Shown here one piece after another: positions 54,940-64,000 of a DNA stretch of 64,000 nt; the first letter of the stretch is position 1; each line of letters opens with the position of its first letter. Location of the stretch: contig NZ_LWQU01000022.1 of NCBI RefSeq assembly GCF_001650635.1, forward strand, positions 1 to 64,000. Direction: 5' to 3'. The notes beneath the pieces were generated by a model. The model saw only the letters and a list, made by a program, of their open reading frames with translations, was not told where the DNA came from and made no database searches. This stretch comes from Magnetospirillum moscoviense. Its GTDB lineage: Bacteria > Pseudomonadota > Alphaproteobacteria > Rhodospirillales > Magnetospirillaceae. Position numbers and translations under genes: made by a program.

Positions 54940-56149
54940 GCGTCCGGATGAAGTCGCGGACATGGGGATAGATCTCCTCGCGCCAGCGGCGCCCGTTGAA
55001 CACACCGTAATGGCCGACCTTGGCCGCGACATGGTGGACGCGCATCGAGTCGGGCAGGCTGGAACACAGGCGGTGCGCCGCCTCGGTCTGGCCCAGGCCG
55101 GTGATGTCGTCCTTCTCGCCCTCGATGGTCATCAGCGCCGTGTGGCGGATCTTCGAGGGATCGACGGCGCGGCCCCGGCTTTTCATGATGCCGTCCGGCA
55201 GATGGTGTTCGATGAACACCGTCTGCAGGGTCTGCAGATAATACTCCGCCGGCAGGTCCATCACCGCCAGATATTCGTCATAGAACTCGCGGTGCTTCTC
55301 GGCCGAATCGCCGTCGCCGCGCACCATGTTGTGGAACAGCTTCAGATGCTCGCCGACATGGCGCTCGGGGTTCAGGCTCATGAAGCCCTGCAATTGCAGG
55401 AAGCCCGGATAGACCCGGCGGCCGCGCCCGTGATGGACGAACGGCACGGTCTGGATGACATGGCTTTCGAACCACGACAACGGCTTGGTGGTGGCGACCT
55501 CGTTGACCTTGGTCGGGTTGATGCGGGTGTCGATCGGGCCGCCCATCAGCACCAGCGAACTGGGCTGGCGCGGGTCTTCGTCCTCGGCCATCAACGACAC
55601 CGCCGCCAGCACCGGCACCGACGGCTGGCACACCGCCAGCACATGGGTGTCGGCGCCCAGGAAGTGCAGGAACTCGCGGACATAATCGATGTAATCGTCC
55701 AGCGTGAACGGCCCGTGCTCCAGGCCGACATCGCGGGCGTCGATCCAGTCGGTGATATAGACGTCATGGTCGGGCAGCAAGGTCTCGACCGTGCCGCGCA
55801 GCAGCGTCGCGTAATGGCCCGACATCGGCGCCACCACCAGCACGCGGGGGTCGCGGCGGTCGGTCTGGCGCTGGAAGTGCAGCAGGTTGCAGAACGGCTT
55901 CTCGTAGACCACCACCTCGCGCACCGCGACTTCCGTCCCGTCGATCACTGTGGTCGGCAGCTCGAATTCCGGTTTGGCGTAGCGCCGGGTGGTGCGCTCG
56001 ATCAGTTCGGCGCTGGCGGCGACGGCTCGGCCCATACTGGTATAGGCCATCGGCATCCACGGGTGAGAATACATGGTCTGAACGGCCTCGACCCACAGGC
56101 GGACCGGAGCGACCGCAGCATGCTGAAGCTCGTGGAGATGATAGAGCAT
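54866..56149 (-). CDS. phaZ: Intracellular polyhydroxyalkanoate depolymerase
   Basis: Degrades PHB granules inside the cell. The 427-residue alpha/beta hydrolase starts [15 protein letters not shown] behind AAGGAAGAG, the usual PhaZ start. The nucleophile box is [10 protein letters not shown], with cysteine in place of the lipase serine, as known for intracellular PhaZ. Asp and His partners lie in the C-terminal part ([13 protein letters not shown] near 400). PHB use fits the ethylmalonyl-CoA genes at 11-13 kb. Confidence 0.93.
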   Translation of the reverse strand: MLYHLHELQHAAVAPVRLWVEAVQTMYSHPWMPMAYTSMGRAVAASAELIERTTRRYAKPEFELPTTVIDGTEVAVREVVVYEKPFCNLLHFQRQTDRRDPRVLVVAPMSGHYATLLRGTVETLLPDHDVYITDWIDARDVGLEHGPFTLDDYIDYVREFLHFLGADTHVLAVCQPSVPVLAAVSLMAEDEDPRQPSSLVLMGGPIDTRINPTKVNEVATTKPLSWFESHVIQTVPFVHHGRGRRVYPGFLQLQGFMSLNPERHVGEHLKLFHNMVRGDGDSAEKHREFYDEYLAVMDLPAEYYLQTLQTVFIEHHLPDGIMKSRGRAVDPSKIRHTALMTIEGEKDDITGLGQTEAAHRLCSSLPDSMRVHHVAAKVGHYGVFNGRRWREEIYPHVRDFIRTHDKLTVLADKAHELDEQDRVGVPV

Positions 56150-56221
56150 CGACTCTTCCTTCGTACCGATTGCGACCACACAGTAGTTTTGTTACCCAAA
56201 CACGGGTGGCCTGGCAATAAA

Positions 56222-56251
56222 ATTATATTCTGTTACTGACCTGCGAAATAA
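56222..56251 (-). promoter_or_regulatory. Candidate promoter of phaZ
   Basis: On the minus strand a perfect -10 TATAAT (56222-56227) with TTATTT (56246-56251) 18 bp upstream, in an AT-rich gap 73 bp before phaZ. Confidence 0.45.
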
Positions 56252-56347
56252 CCTTCCGGCTATCACCGTCTTGTCTAATTTGTGCACTGCAGTATGAGCC
56301 GCAAGCGGGGGCGAAAGTCAAGCTGCCCGTCGGCCAAGCCGGCCAGC

Positions 56348-57664
56348 TCAGCTCCGGTCGATCAGGTGCAGGAACGAGGCGACCACCGAACCCTTGGCCA
56401 AACCGGCCGGTCCCAGCGCCTGGCCGGCGGCGTCGCTGGCCTCGAACAAGGCCGGCGCCGGTCCCTGACCGGTGATGCTGGCATAGTGGAATTCATGGCC
56501 TCGATAAATGGTCCCGGCCGGCCCCAGCGCCCCGTCGGCCAGCAGCCGGGCCCGGCGATAGCCCAGATGCAGCCGCCTGGTCTTGAAGCTGGTTTCCAGC
56601 GGCAGCAGCCCGGCCATGGCGTGGCGGTGGCCATCGGCATCCTCGATGCCGTCGCCCAGCACCATGAAGCCGCCGCATTCGCCGAACACCGGAGCGGACC
56701 GCCCGGCCAGGCGCCGCAGGCCCGCCAGGAAGGTGCCGGCCTGGGACAAGTGGGCGCCGTGCAGTTCCGGATAGCCGCCCGGCAGATAGACGGCGTCGCC
56801 GTCCGGGGCCTGATCGGCCAGCGGCGAGAAGAAGGTCAGTTCGGCGCCGGCATCGCGCCAGCCCTGCAGCAGGGCCGGATAGGCGAAGGCGAAGGCCTGG
56901 TCGCGGGCGACGGCGATGCGCCCGGCCAGCGGCGGCAGCGGATGGGGCACCGGCCCGGCCAAAGCCGACGGCCGCGCCAGGGCCGCCAGGGCATCGACAT
57001 CGACATGGGCGGCGATGGCGGCGGCGGCCTGGCTTAGGAAGCCGGCCAGGTCGGGATGCTCGACCGCCTGGACCAGCCCGAGATGGCGCGACGGCAGCAC
57101 CAGATGGGGCAAGGGCGGCACGAAGCCCAAAGGCGCGATGTCGGGGCACATTTCGGCGCAGGCATGGGCGATCAGCCGGCGATGCTTATCGCCCGAAACG
57201 CGGTTGAAGATCACCCCGGCAATGGTCACGTCGGGCCGCGCCCGGGCAAAACCCAGCAGCACGGCCCCGGCCGAGGCGGCCTGGCCGCGTGCATCGATCA
57301 CCAGCACCACCGGCCAGCCGGCCAGGGCCGCCACCTCGGCGGTCGAACCGGTCGCCTGGCCCGGCAAGGAATCGGCGCCGTCGAACAGGCCCATCACCCC
57401 TTCGCACACCACCAGATCGGCCGCCATCGACAAGGACGCGGCCAGGCCGGACAGGCTTTGCGGCCGCATCGCCCACGAATCGAGGTTCAGGCAGGGCCGC
57501 CCGGTGGCGGCGGCGTGGAAGGCGGGGTCGATATAATCGGGACCGACCTTGGCCGAGGCGACCCGAAGACCGCGCCCGGCCAGATGGGCCAACAGCCCCA
57601 GCGTCACCAGGGTCTTGCCGCTGCCCGAGGACGGCGCGGCGATGACGAAGCCGGGAGCGGCCAT
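56348..57664 (-). CDS. cobB: Cobyrinate/hydrogenobyrinate a,c-diamide synthase
   Basis: Amidates the a and c acetate side chains of the corrin ring using glutamine and ATP. The 438-residue protein has an N-terminal ATPase domain with P-loop APSSGSGKTLVTLGLL and VGPDYIDP, and a C-terminal class I glutaminase domain with the catalytic cysteine in FGECGGFMVLG. It is the last gene of the leftward cobalamin run and ends 200 bp before phaZ on the same strand. Confidence 0.94.
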   Translation of the reverse strand: MAAPGFVIAAPSSGSGKTLVTLGLLAHLAGRGLRVASAKVGPDYIDPAFHAAATGRPCLNLDSWAMRPQSLSGLAASLSMAADLVVCEGVMGLFDGADSLPGQATGSTAEVAALAGWPVVLVIDARGQAASAGAVLLGFARARPDVTIAGVIFNRVSGDKHRRLIAHACAEMCPDIAPLGFVPPLPHLVLPSRHLGLVQAVEHPDLAGFLSQAAAAIAAHVDVDALAALARPSALAGPVPHPLPPLAGRIAVARDQAFAFAYPALLQGWRDAGAELTFFSPLADQAPDGDAVYLPGGYPELHGAHLSQAGTFLAGLRRLAGRSAPVFGECGGFMVLGDGIEDADGHRHAMAGLLPLETSFKTRRLHLGYRRARLLADGALGPAGTIYRGHEFHYASITGQGPAPALFEASDAAGQALGPAGLAKGSVVASFLHLIDRS

Positions 57665-57665
57665 G

Positions 57666-58274
57666 CTATTTCAGATGCTTCTTCAGGCCCGCCGCGATGT
57701 CTTCGACCCCAACGCCGTGGGGGAAATGCTGGACGAAGCGGCCGTCGGGACCGATCAGGTACAGAATCGACGAATGATCGACGGTGTAGGCGGTGGGATC
57801 GTCGCTTTTCACCTTGGCGGCATAGACCTTGAACGCCTTCATCGCCGCCGCCACCTGCTCGTCGCTGCCGGTCATGCCGACCATGTCGGCGGTGAAGGCC
57901 GAGACGTAGCCGGCCATCACCTCGGGCGTGTCGCGAGCCGGATCGACGGTGACGAAAACCGGGGTGACCTTGGCGCGCTGAGCCTCGTCCAACCGATCCA
58001 GCGCCGAGGTCATCAGGGTCAGCGAGGTCGGACAGACGTCGGGACAGAAGGTGTAGCCAAAATATATCAATAGCCAGCGGCCACGGAAATCCTGGTCGGT
58101 GACGGTGCGGCCCTGGTGATCGACCAGGGTGAAGGCACCGCCGATGGCGCCATTGCCGCTGCTGGCCGATTGGTGCTCGGCGCCGGTCCACACCGCCAGG
58201 CGGGCGCCGATGGCCAAGGCCACCACCACCGCCACCGCCAGAATCGCCAGCAGGCTCGACCGCCCCTTCTTCAT
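57666..58274 (-). CDS. SCO1/SenC family copper protein
   Basis: A 202-residue membrane-anchored thioredoxin-fold protein that delivers copper to the CuA site of cytochrome oxidase or senses redox. N-terminal anchor at about 8-28; copper ligands C in FCPDVCPTS (CX3C) and H in VDHSSILYL. ATG 58274 has GGGAG eight bases upstream; a GTG at 58277 is an alternative. It sits one base from cobB, inside the cobalamin operon, without oxidase genes nearby. Confidence 0.88.
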   Translation of the reverse strand: MKKGRSSLLAILAVAVVVALAIGARLAVWTGAEHQSASSGNGAIGGAFTLVDHQGRTVTDQDFRGRWLLIYFGYTFCPDVCPTSLTLMTSALDRLDEAQRAKVTPVFVTVDPARDTPEVMAGYVSAFTADMVGMTGSDEQVAAAMKAFKVYAAKVKSDDPTAYTVDHSSILYLIGPDGRFVQHFPHGVGVEDIAAGLKKHLK

Positions 58275-58286
58275 CACGTCCGCTCC

Positions 58287-59042
58287 CTAGATCATGCGCC
58301 AGGCCATGAAGCCCAGCATGCCGGCATTGGCCGCCAACAATAGCGGCGCCCATTTGAGCACCGGTTGCCGCCAGCGCGCTACCGCGAAATGGCCGACGGT
58401 GCCGACCAGCACCAGAACCGGCACGGTGCCGGCGGCAAAGGCCACCATCGCCAGGGCGCCGCCGAGCGCGTCGCCGCCGGCCGCCGCCGCCGCCAACGCC
58501 GCATACAGCAAACCGCACGGAATGAAGCCCAAGGCCATTCCCAAAAGCCAGCCGCGCCAGCCGGTCGGCGCGGCGAACAAGGGCGCGGCCAGGCGGCCGA
58601 CATGACGGCCCCACCAGCCCTCGCCGCCGCCCGAGCCGCCGAATAGACCCTTCAGGCGCGGGATGGCCATGCCCAGCAGGAACAGGGCCGCCAAGGCCAG
58701 CAGGGCAGCGGCCAGCAGGCGCAAGGCGCCGCCCTGGGCCAGGCGGCCGGCGACGGCGCCGGCCAGGGCGCCCAGCACCGCATAGGTGGTGGCGCGGCCC
58801 AGGTGATAGGGGATCAGCAGGGCACCACCCAGGCGCCGCCATTCGTTCATCGCCGAGACGGGAATCGCCTCGAAGCGGGCGGCGGTCTGCGACAGCACGA
58901 ACGGGCCGCACATGCCGGCGCAATGGGTCAGGCTGCCGACCAGCCCGGTCAGCGCCAGGCTGGTGATCAGGCCGCCATGGTCGGCGACGGCGACGCGGCA
59001 CACCGCCAGGCCTTGCGTCAGCACGGCCAGGGCGTCGGTCAT
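58287..59042 (-). CDS. TauE/SafE-DsbD-like membrane protein
   Basis: A six- or seven-helix inner-membrane protein of 251 residues. The family signature LVGSLTHCAGMCGPFVLSQ (about 28-46) and later LGFIPCGLLYAAL mark the DsbD_2/TauE-SafE-like group, in which paired cysteines and an H-C-MC motif suggest metal or electron handling. It overlaps cobA by 4 bp and is followed by the SCO1 gene after 12 bp, so it is co-transcribed with cobalamin genes. Copper supply, together with SCO1, or cobalt uptake are possible roles. Confidence 0.8.
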   Translation of the reverse strand: MTDALAVLTQGLAVCRVAVADHGGLITSLALTGLVGSLTHCAGMCGPFVLSQTAARFEAIPVSAMNEWRRLGGALLIPYHLGRATTYAVLGALAGAVAGRLAQGGALRLLAAALLALAALFLLGMAIPRLKGLFGGSGGGEGWWGRHVGRLAAPLFAAPTGWRGWLLGMALGFIPCGLLYAALAAAAAGGDALGGALAMVAFAAGTVPVLVLVGTVGHFAVARWRQPVLKWAPLLLAANAGMLGFMAWRMI

Positions 59043-59812
59043 GCGCCGTCCCACCAATCCAGCACCGAGGCCAAACCCACCACCGGGCCGACCACGATCA
59101 AGGCCGGGGCCGGCAGCGGCCGGGCGGCGGCATCGGCGGCAATGCGTTCCAGGTCCGAGATCAGCACCGCCTGGTCGGGCGAAGCGGCCTTGGACACCAG
59201 CGCCACCGGGTCGGTGCCCGGCCGGCCGGCCTTGATCAGCCGGGCCGCCAGCTTCTCCAACTGGCGCACCGCCATGTAGAACACCAGGACCTGCGAGCCG
59301 GCGCCCAGCTTGTCCCAATCGACATCGGGCGGCAGGTCGCCGTCGGGGCCGTGGCCGGTGACGAAGGTCACCGTCGAATTACACTCCTTGGCGGTCACCG
59401 GAATGCCGGCATAGGCCAGGCCGCCGATGCCGGCGGTGATGCCCGGCACGATGCGAAAGGCGATGTTGGCCGCCGCCAGGGCCTGGGCCTCTTCCGGCCC
59501 GCGCCCGAACACGAAGGGGTCGCCGCCCTTCAGGCGCAGCACCCGCTTGCCGGCCTGCGCCAACTCGATCAGGCGGGCGGTGATGGCCGCCTGCTTGGGG
59601 CTGTCGGCGCCGCCGCGCTTGCCCATGGATTCCAGTTCCGCCCCGGGGGCGGCCAGGGCCAGGATGCGGCGATCGACCAAAGCGTCATGCACCACATGGT
59701 CGGCCGCGGCCAGGGCATGGGCGGCCAGCAGGGTCAACAGGCCCGGGTCGCCGGGGCCGGCGCCCACCAGCCAGACGGTGCCGGGCCGGAACTCGGGCAG
59801 GGCCAGACTCAT
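59039..59812 (-). CDS. cobA: Uroporphyrinogen-III C-methyltransferase
   Basis: Makes precorrin-2 from uroporphyrinogen III with two SAM, the entry to cobalamin and siroheme. The 257-residue single-domain enzyme has [19 protein letters not shown] and [17 protein letters not shown], standard SUMT motifs. The start overlaps the cobM stop by 4 bp. It lacks the CysG dehydrogenase domain. Confidence 0.94.
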   Translation of the reverse strand: MSLALPEFRPGTVWLVGAGPGDPGLLTLLAAHALAAADHVVHDALVDRRILALAAPGAELESMGKRGGADSPKQAAITARLIELAQAGKRVLRLKGGDPFVFGRGPEEAQALAAANIAFRIVPGITAGIGGLAYAGIPVTAKECNSTVTFVTGHGPDGDLPPDVDWDKLGAGSQVLVFYMAVRQLEKLAARLIKAGRPGTDPVALVSKAASPDQAVLISDLERIAADAAARPLPAPALIVVGPVVGLASVLDWWDGA

Positions 59813-60570
59813 GGCTTGGCGGGCCGAAGGATGTGGGTGTGGTCGGGGGCGTAAAGCCGGGAATCGGTGAAATCGGCACCGCCCAGCACGCGGCCGACCA
59901 GGATCAGGGCGGTGCGGGTCAGACCTGCATCCTTGACCTTGGCGCGGATGTCGCCCAGCGTGCCCTTGATGAAGGCCTGGTCGGGCCAACTGACCCGATA
60001 GGCCACCGCCACCGGGCAATCGGCGCCGTACAGCGGGGTCAGTTCCTTGACCACATGAGCCAGGTTGGCGATCGACAGGTGAATGGCCAGCGTCGCCCCG
60101 GTGGCCCCCAGGGTGGCCAGATCCTCGCCCTTGGGCATCGCCGAGGACCGGACCGCCGTGCGGGTCAGGATGATGGTCTGGCTGACGTCGGGCAGGGTCA
60201 GCTCGGCCCCCAGGGCGGCAGCCGCCGCCGCGAAGGACGGCACGCCCGGCGTGACGTCATAGGGAATGCCCAATTCGTCCAGCCGGCGCATCTGCTCGGC
60301 CACCGCGCCATAGATCGACGGATCGCCGGAATGGACCCGGGCGACATCCTGGCCCTTGTCGTCGGCTTCTTCCATCTCGGCGATGATTTCGCCCAGATTC
60401 ATCGGCGCGGTGTCGATGATTCGGGCGCCGGGCGGCGCCTCGGCCACCACTTCGGCCGGCACCAGCGAGCCGGCGAACAGGCAGACCGGGCAATTGCGGA
60501 TCAGGTTCAGGCCGCGCACGGTGATCAGATCGGGGGCGCCGGGGCCGGCGCCGATGAAATGGACGGTCAT
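59809..60570 (-). CDS. cobM: Precorrin-4 C11-methyltransferase
   Basis: Methylates C-11 of the corrin precursor. The 253-residue protein shows [32 protein letters not shown] and the [17 protein letters not shown] ending typical of CobM/CbiF. It lies 3 bp after the cbiG-cobJ fusion. Confidence 0.94.
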   Translation of the reverse strand: MTVHFIGAGPGAPDLITVRGLNLIRNCPVCLFAGSLVPAEVVAEAPPGARIIDTAPMNLGEIIAEMEEADDKGQDVARVHSGDPSIYGAVAEQMRRLDELGIPYDVTPGVPSFAAAAAALGAELTLPDVSQTIILTRTAVRSSAMPKGEDLATLGATGATLAIHLSIANLAHVVKELTPLYGADCPVAVAYRVSWPDQAFIKGTLGDIRAKVKDAGLTRTALILVGRVLGGADFTDSRLYAPDHTHILRPAKP

Positions 60571-60573
60571 GAT

Positions 60574-62361
60574 TCAGCTCAACTTCTTGGCATAGCCACG
60601 GGGAGTATAGACCCATTCCCGACTGCCCGCACGCATCCGCCGGGTCTCGCTGGAGCCTACCAGCACCAGGGTCAGCATGTCGGCATGGTCAGGAGTCAGC
60701 TCGCCCAAGGTGATAATCCGGATGCTTTCCTCGGGCCGGCCCAGCTGGCGGGCCAGGATCACCGGAGTTTCGGGGCCGCGGCCCGAGAGCAGGATGTCGC
60801 GGGCGCGCGCCAGCTGGTCGCGGCGGCGCTTCGACACCGGATTATAGAAGCACACCACGAAATCGGCGGCAGCCGCCGCCTGCAGCCGCTTCTCGATGGT
60901 TTCCCACGGCGTCAGCAGGTCGGACAGCGAGATGGTGCAGAAATCGTGGTTGACCGGCGCGCCGGCGCGGGCAGCCGCCGCCTGCAGGGCGGAAATGCCG
61001 GGGATCACCTGGATTTCGGCCCGCATCCAATCGGCGTGGCGCTCGCGGTCCAGCAATTCGAACACCAGGGTCGCCAGGGCATAGATGCCGGCATCGCCCG
61101 AACAGATCAGCGCGACATCCTTGCCGCGCCCGGCCAGTTCAAGCGCCATGCGGGCACGGTCGGCCTCGGCGCCCAGATCGCTTTCGTGGCGGGCCTTGCC
61201 CAGGGCCGCATCGCCCAGCAGGTCGAGATAAAGACCATAGCCCACCAGATCGGTGGCGGCGGCGATGGCTGCGCTGGCCTCGGGTGCGCGCCAGCCGGCC
61301 CAGCCCGGGCCGATACCGACCACCGACAGCCGGCCGCGCCCACGGCCGACCGCGCCGGCATCGATGCAATCGGGCGAGCGGGCGATGGCCAGGGTGGCGC
61401 GCTTCGACTTGGTCTTTTCCACCACCAGAATCGCCTGCGGGCCGGCGGCGGCCAGGGCGGCGCCTTCCGACACGCCGGGGCAGCCGATCTCGCGCGCCAC
61501 CACCTCGGACGGATTGGCCAGGCGCGGCGCCTCGTCGGCCAGGCGGGCCGGGGTGAAGAAGCGGGCCGGCACGCCCAAACGCTGGGCCAGTTGCAGCACC
61601 GCCGGTTCGCAGGCCTTGAGATCGACCGAGACGACGCAGGCGATGGCACCGGCGGCCAGGCTGTTGGCGGCCAGAACCTCATCGACCAGACCTGCCAATT
61701 CGGCCGGGTCGCAATCTCGTTCGCAGCCGACGCCCAGGGCCAGGACCGGCGGATGCAGCAGCAATTCGTCCTCGTCGGTGGCGACCGCGTGGTCGGTGAC
61801 GCGCACCAGCGGCTGGCCGTCCTCGGCCGTCGGCAGTCCGTCCAGCCACTCGGCATTGCCGGCCTCGACTTCCAGGCGCACGCGGCCGCCGGCCAGCAGG
61901 GCGGCGGTCACTGGCTTGATTGCGGCCGGGTTGCCGACGCGCCAGCCGGCCGGCGGCTCGTCGAGCGCCAGGCCCAGGGCGACGTCGCCGGCGGTGGTGA
62001 TGGCAGCCTGGCCGCCGGTCAGCATTGCCACCTGTCGCGCCAGCTGGTTGGCGCCGTGATGGCCGCCCAGAAGCGGCACCACCGCACTGCCGTCCACCGC
62101 GACCGCCAGCACCGCCGGCTCGGATTGCTTGTCGGCCAGAAGGGGGGCCACGGCGCGGACCAGGATGCCGGCGGCGCACACGCCGATGATGCGCTTGCCT
62201 TGGGCGAACAGCTCGCGCATGTGGGCCATGGTGTCGGCGAACAATTCGTCGGCATCCTCGACCCGGCCGGCCAGGCCGTGCAACTGGGCGCCGGGAACGC
62301 CGTTCCGGATCAGGCGGGCGGTGGGCAGGGCGGCTGGGGTCAGGCAAAGAACGACGGTCAT
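60574..62361 (-). CDS. cobJ: CbiG-CobJ fusion: cobalt-precorrin-5A hydrolase and precorrin-3B C17-methyltransferase
   Basis: A bifunctional protein of 595 residues. The N-terminal 340 residues are CbiG-like: VVLCLTPAALPTARLI, IGVCAAGILVRAVAPLLADK and LGGHHGANQLARQVA (opens the delta-lactone), then a CobE-like end (LALGVGCERDCDP, SVDLKACEP). The C-terminal 245 residues are CobJ/CbiH: LSVVGIGPGWAGWR, VALICSGDAGIYALATLVFEL, VVCFYNPVSKRRRDQL. Such fusions are known. ATGA overlap with cobI sets the start at 62361. Confidence 0.92.
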   Translation of the reverse strand: MTVVLCLTPAALPTARLIRNGVPGAQLHGLAGRVEDADELFADTMAHMRELFAQGKRIIGVCAAGILVRAVAPLLADKQSEPAVLAVAVDGSAVVPLLGGHHGANQLARQVAMLTGGQAAITTAGDVALGLALDEPPAGWRVGNPAAIKPVTAALLAGGRVRLEVEAGNAEWLDGLPTAEDGQPLVRVTDHAVATDEDELLLHPPVLALGVGCERDCDPAELAGLVDEVLAANSLAAGAIACVVSVDLKACEPAVLQLAQRLGVPARFFTPARLADEAPRLANPSEVVAREIGCPGVSEGAALAAAGPQAILVVEKTKSKRATLAIARSPDCIDAGAVGRGRGRLSVVGIGPGWAGWRAPEASAAIAAATDLVGYGLYLDLLGDAALGKARHESDLGAEADRARMALELAGRGKDVALICSGDAGIYALATLVFELLDRERHADWMRAEIQVIPGISALQAAAARAGAPVNHDFCTISLSDLLTPWETIEKRLQAAAAADFVVCFYNPVSKRRRDQLARARDILLSGRGPETPVILARQLGRPEESIRIITLGELTPDHADMLTLVLVGSSETRRMRAGSREWVYTPRGYAKKLS

Positions 62362-63038
62362 GGATGCACCAGGATCAACGAGAAATAGGACAAATCGGCG
62401 GAATCGGACAAAGCCACGATGCGCTGGTCGGAAAGCGTGGCGCGCTCGACCACCACGGCGCGCGACGCCAGGCCCAGCCGGGTCAGCAGGGCGGCCAGAC
62501 GGGCACGGTGGCGGCCGACCTTCATGATCACCGCCGCATCGGATGCCTGCAACAGCGCCTCGATGCGGGCATCGGGGGCGGTGGCGGGGATCACCGCCAG
62601 GGCATTGTCCAGCAGGGTCAGGGGCTGCAAGGCGGCAGCCGCCGCGGCCATCGGCGACGACACGCCCGGCACCACGGCGACCGGAAAGCGATCCTTCAGG
62701 CGGGCCAGCACATAGATGAACGAGCCGAAGAACAAGGGATCGCCCTCGCACAGCACGCCGACGTCGCGGCCGGCTTCCAGATGGCTGGCGATGGCCCGGC
62801 AGGCCCCATCATAGGCGGCGTCGGTGTCGGCGCGGTCGGGGGCGAAGGACAGCCGGATGGCGATCTCGGTCTTGCCGGCCGGGATGAAAGGCGCGGCGAT
62901 GGTCCGCGCGAAGCCCTCGCCCTCCAGCGGCGCCGGCCAGGCCAGCACCGGCAGCCGCTCCAGCAGGCGGGTCGCCTTGTGGGTGATCAGTTCGGGGTCA
63001 CCCGGGCCGACCCCGATGCCCCACAGGGTGCCGGTCAT
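62358..63038 (-). CDS. cobI: Precorrin-2 C20-methyltransferase
   Basis: Methylates C-20, making (cobalt-)precorrin-3. The 226-residue tetrapyrrole methylase has WGIGVGPGDPELITHKATRLL, GVLCEGDPLFFGSFIY and AVVPGVSSPMAAAAA, the CobI/CbiL set. It follows the cbiX gene by 2 bp and overlaps the fusion gene by 4 bp. Confidence 0.94.
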   Translation of the reverse strand: MTGTLWGIGVGPGDPELITHKATRLLERLPVLAWPAPLEGEGFARTIAAPFIPAGKTEIAIRLSFAPDRADTDAAYDGACRAIASHLEAGRDVGVLCEGDPLFFGSFIYVLARLKDRFPVAVVPGVSSPMAAAAAALQPLTLLDNALAVIPATAPDARIEALLQASDAAVIMKVGRHRARLAALLTRLGLASRAVVVERATLSDQRIVALSDSADLSYFSLILVHP

Positions 63039-63040
63039 GG

Positions 63041-64000
63041 TCAGTGGTCGTGATCGTGGTGATGTTGGTGGTGGTGCCCATGGTCGTGATGATGACCATG
63101 ATCGTGATCATGATGATGGTCGGAATCGGTGCCGATGCCGACCACATGATGGTGATGTCCGGCCTGGACGGCGCCGACCTGGGTCTCGTAGCCGACCACC
63201 TGGGCGCGGTACTTGCACAGGGTGCAATTCATGTGGGTGCGGCCTTCCAGAATCTCCTCGATCCGCTCGACGAAGCTGTCGATCACCAGCGGATGGTCGT
63301 TGAGATAACGCGCATTGACGATCTCGATGCCCGGATGCGCCGCCGCCGCCTGGTCGGCCTGGGCATAGATGCGCTTGACCAGGATGCCGGTGAACAGGAA
63401 ATAGGGGAACACGACGATGCGCTTGTAGCCTAGCCGCACGACGCGATCCAGGGCCTGGTCGACCAGCGGATAGGCGACGCCGGAATAGGCGGTCTCGGCC
63501 CAGCCGAAACCCATGCCTTCCCACAGCATGCGCGCCACCTTCGAGACGTTGGAATTGGCGTCGGGGTCGTTGGTGCCGCGCCCGACCACCAACAGCAGCG
63601 TGTCCTTGCGCGACACCGAGGCGTCAAGGCTGGCCAGCGCCTCTTCGATGCGGGCGGCGGATGCCGCCAGCAGCTTGGGATCGACCGCCAGCTCGCGGCC
63701 GAACTGGATCTGCATGCCGGGATGTTCGGCGGCGAAGGAATTCAGCTCCCACGGCAGGTCGTTCTTGACGTGGCCGGCGGCGAACAGCATGCCGGGCACC
63801 GCCAGCACCCGGGTCACGCCCTTGGCCTGCAACGCGGCCAAGCCATCCTTGATGACCGGACGGGCGAATTCCAGATAGCCGGACTCGACCGGATATTGCG
63901 GGAAACGATGGGCCAGATGATGGGCCAGATGGGCGAACTGCTCGGTCGCCTCGACGTCGCGGCTGCCGTGGCCGCACACCATCACCCCGATTTTTTCCGA
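63041..64000 (-). CDS. cbiX: Sirohydrochlorin cobaltochelatase CbiX, long form (5' end beyond window)
   Basis: An early cobalt chelatase inserting Co2+ into sirohydrochlorin/precorrin-2. Two CbiX half-domains are seen: [15 protein letters not shown] near the start, and [20 protein letters not shown]. The MNCTLCKYR motif (MXCXXC) near 250 is the Fe-S site known in long CbiX proteins, and the last 40 residues carry about 21 histidines, a metal store. The reading frame is open to the window edge ([15 protein letters not shown]), so the true start probably lies past 64000; an internal ATG exists near 63982. Confidence 0.88.
   Translation of the reverse strand, partial: SEKIGVMVCGHGSRDVEATEQFAHLAHHLAHRFPQYPVESGYLEFARPVIKDGLAALQAKGVTRVLAVPGMLFAAGHVKNDLPWELNSFAAEHPGMQIQFGRELAVDPKLLAASAARIEEALASLDASVSRKDTLLLVVGRGTNDPDANSNVSKVARMLWEGMGFGWAETAYSGVAYPLVDQALDRVVRLGYKRIVVFPYFLFTGILVKRIYAQADQAAAAHPGIEIVNARYLNDHPLVIDSFVERIEEILEGRTHMNCTLCKYRAQVVGYETQVGAVQAGHHHHVVGIGTDSDHHHDHDHGHHHDHGHHHQHHHDHDH

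Overview
The window is a gene-dense, GC-rich segment of an alphaproteobacterial chromosome. Gene order and content point to the Rhodospirillales, close to Magnetospirillum/Phaeospirillum. The evidence is an rnd-kdsD-lptCAB-rpoN-ptsN block, an sdhCDAB operon, ethylmalonyl-CoA pathway genes (malyl-CoA lyase and mesaconyl-CoA hydratase), MucR- and PhrR/PraR-type regulators, a fur-olsBA-miaB-phoH-ybeY-corC-lnt-phrR-metK-trmB series, intracellular PHB depolymerase, CobS/CobT, and a SAM-II-like riboswitch before metK. The genus is inferred; no rRNA is present.

Layout. 0-2.3 kb: repeats, an NDUFA9-like reductase, tRNA-Leu(CAG) and RNase D. 2.5-8 kb: KdsD, LPS transport (LptC, LptA, LptB), sigma-54 and PtsN. 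8-13.4 kb: a GST, a polysaccharide deacetylase, an acetyltransferase, a LysE exporter, pyridoxal kinase, and the mcl-mch pair. 13.5-15.2 kb: a two-gene OLD-like ATPase plus TOPRIM (DUF3226) module, probably acquired and partly AT-rich. 15.3-18.8 kb: succinate dehydrogenase. 18.8-24.4 kb: a lipoprotein, a DHH phosphoesterase, ZapE, BolA and a chemoreceptor, separated by dense repeats that include a perfect 130-bp tandem duplication. 24.4-28.9 kb: a J-domain protein, CobS, CobT and a PflX-like radical SAM protein. 29-32 kb: two adjacent TrkH paralogs. 32-45 kb: housekeeping genes (TsaB, RimI, MucR, Fur, ornithine-lipid synthesis, MiaB, PhoH, YbeY, CorC, Lnt, PhrR, MetK, TrmB, SRP RNA). 45-51 kb: a TlpA-like thioredoxin, ArgH, a small lipoprotein, LysA and a DUF4175 protein. 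51-56 kb: a large unrecognised protein, a Bcr/CflA exporter, a YgjP-like peptidase, a UPF0260 protein and PhaZ. 56.3-64 kb: a leftward cobalamin operon (cbiX, cobI, cbiG-cobJ fusion, cobM, cobA), then a TauE/SafE-like membrane protein, SCO1 and cobB.

Themes. Envelope building recurs (LPS transport, ornithine lipids, Lnt, lipoproteins). Two cobalamin loci combine early (CbiX) and late (CobST) cobalt chelation genes. Carbon storage and acetyl-CoA assimilation appear as PhaZ, Mcl and Mch. Many neighbours overlap by 4 bp (ATGA), so operons are tight.

Most notable for follow-up: the ATPase-DUF3226 module with its AT-rich core, the second TrkH with a changed filter segment, the metK terminator embedded in the trmB coding sequence, the SCO1/TauE pair inside the cobalamin operon, the unrecognised protein at 51.0-52.5 kb with faint GGDEF/EAL-like signatures, and the genome-specific repeat family. 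All functional assignments rest on reading motifs and context; no database search was run.
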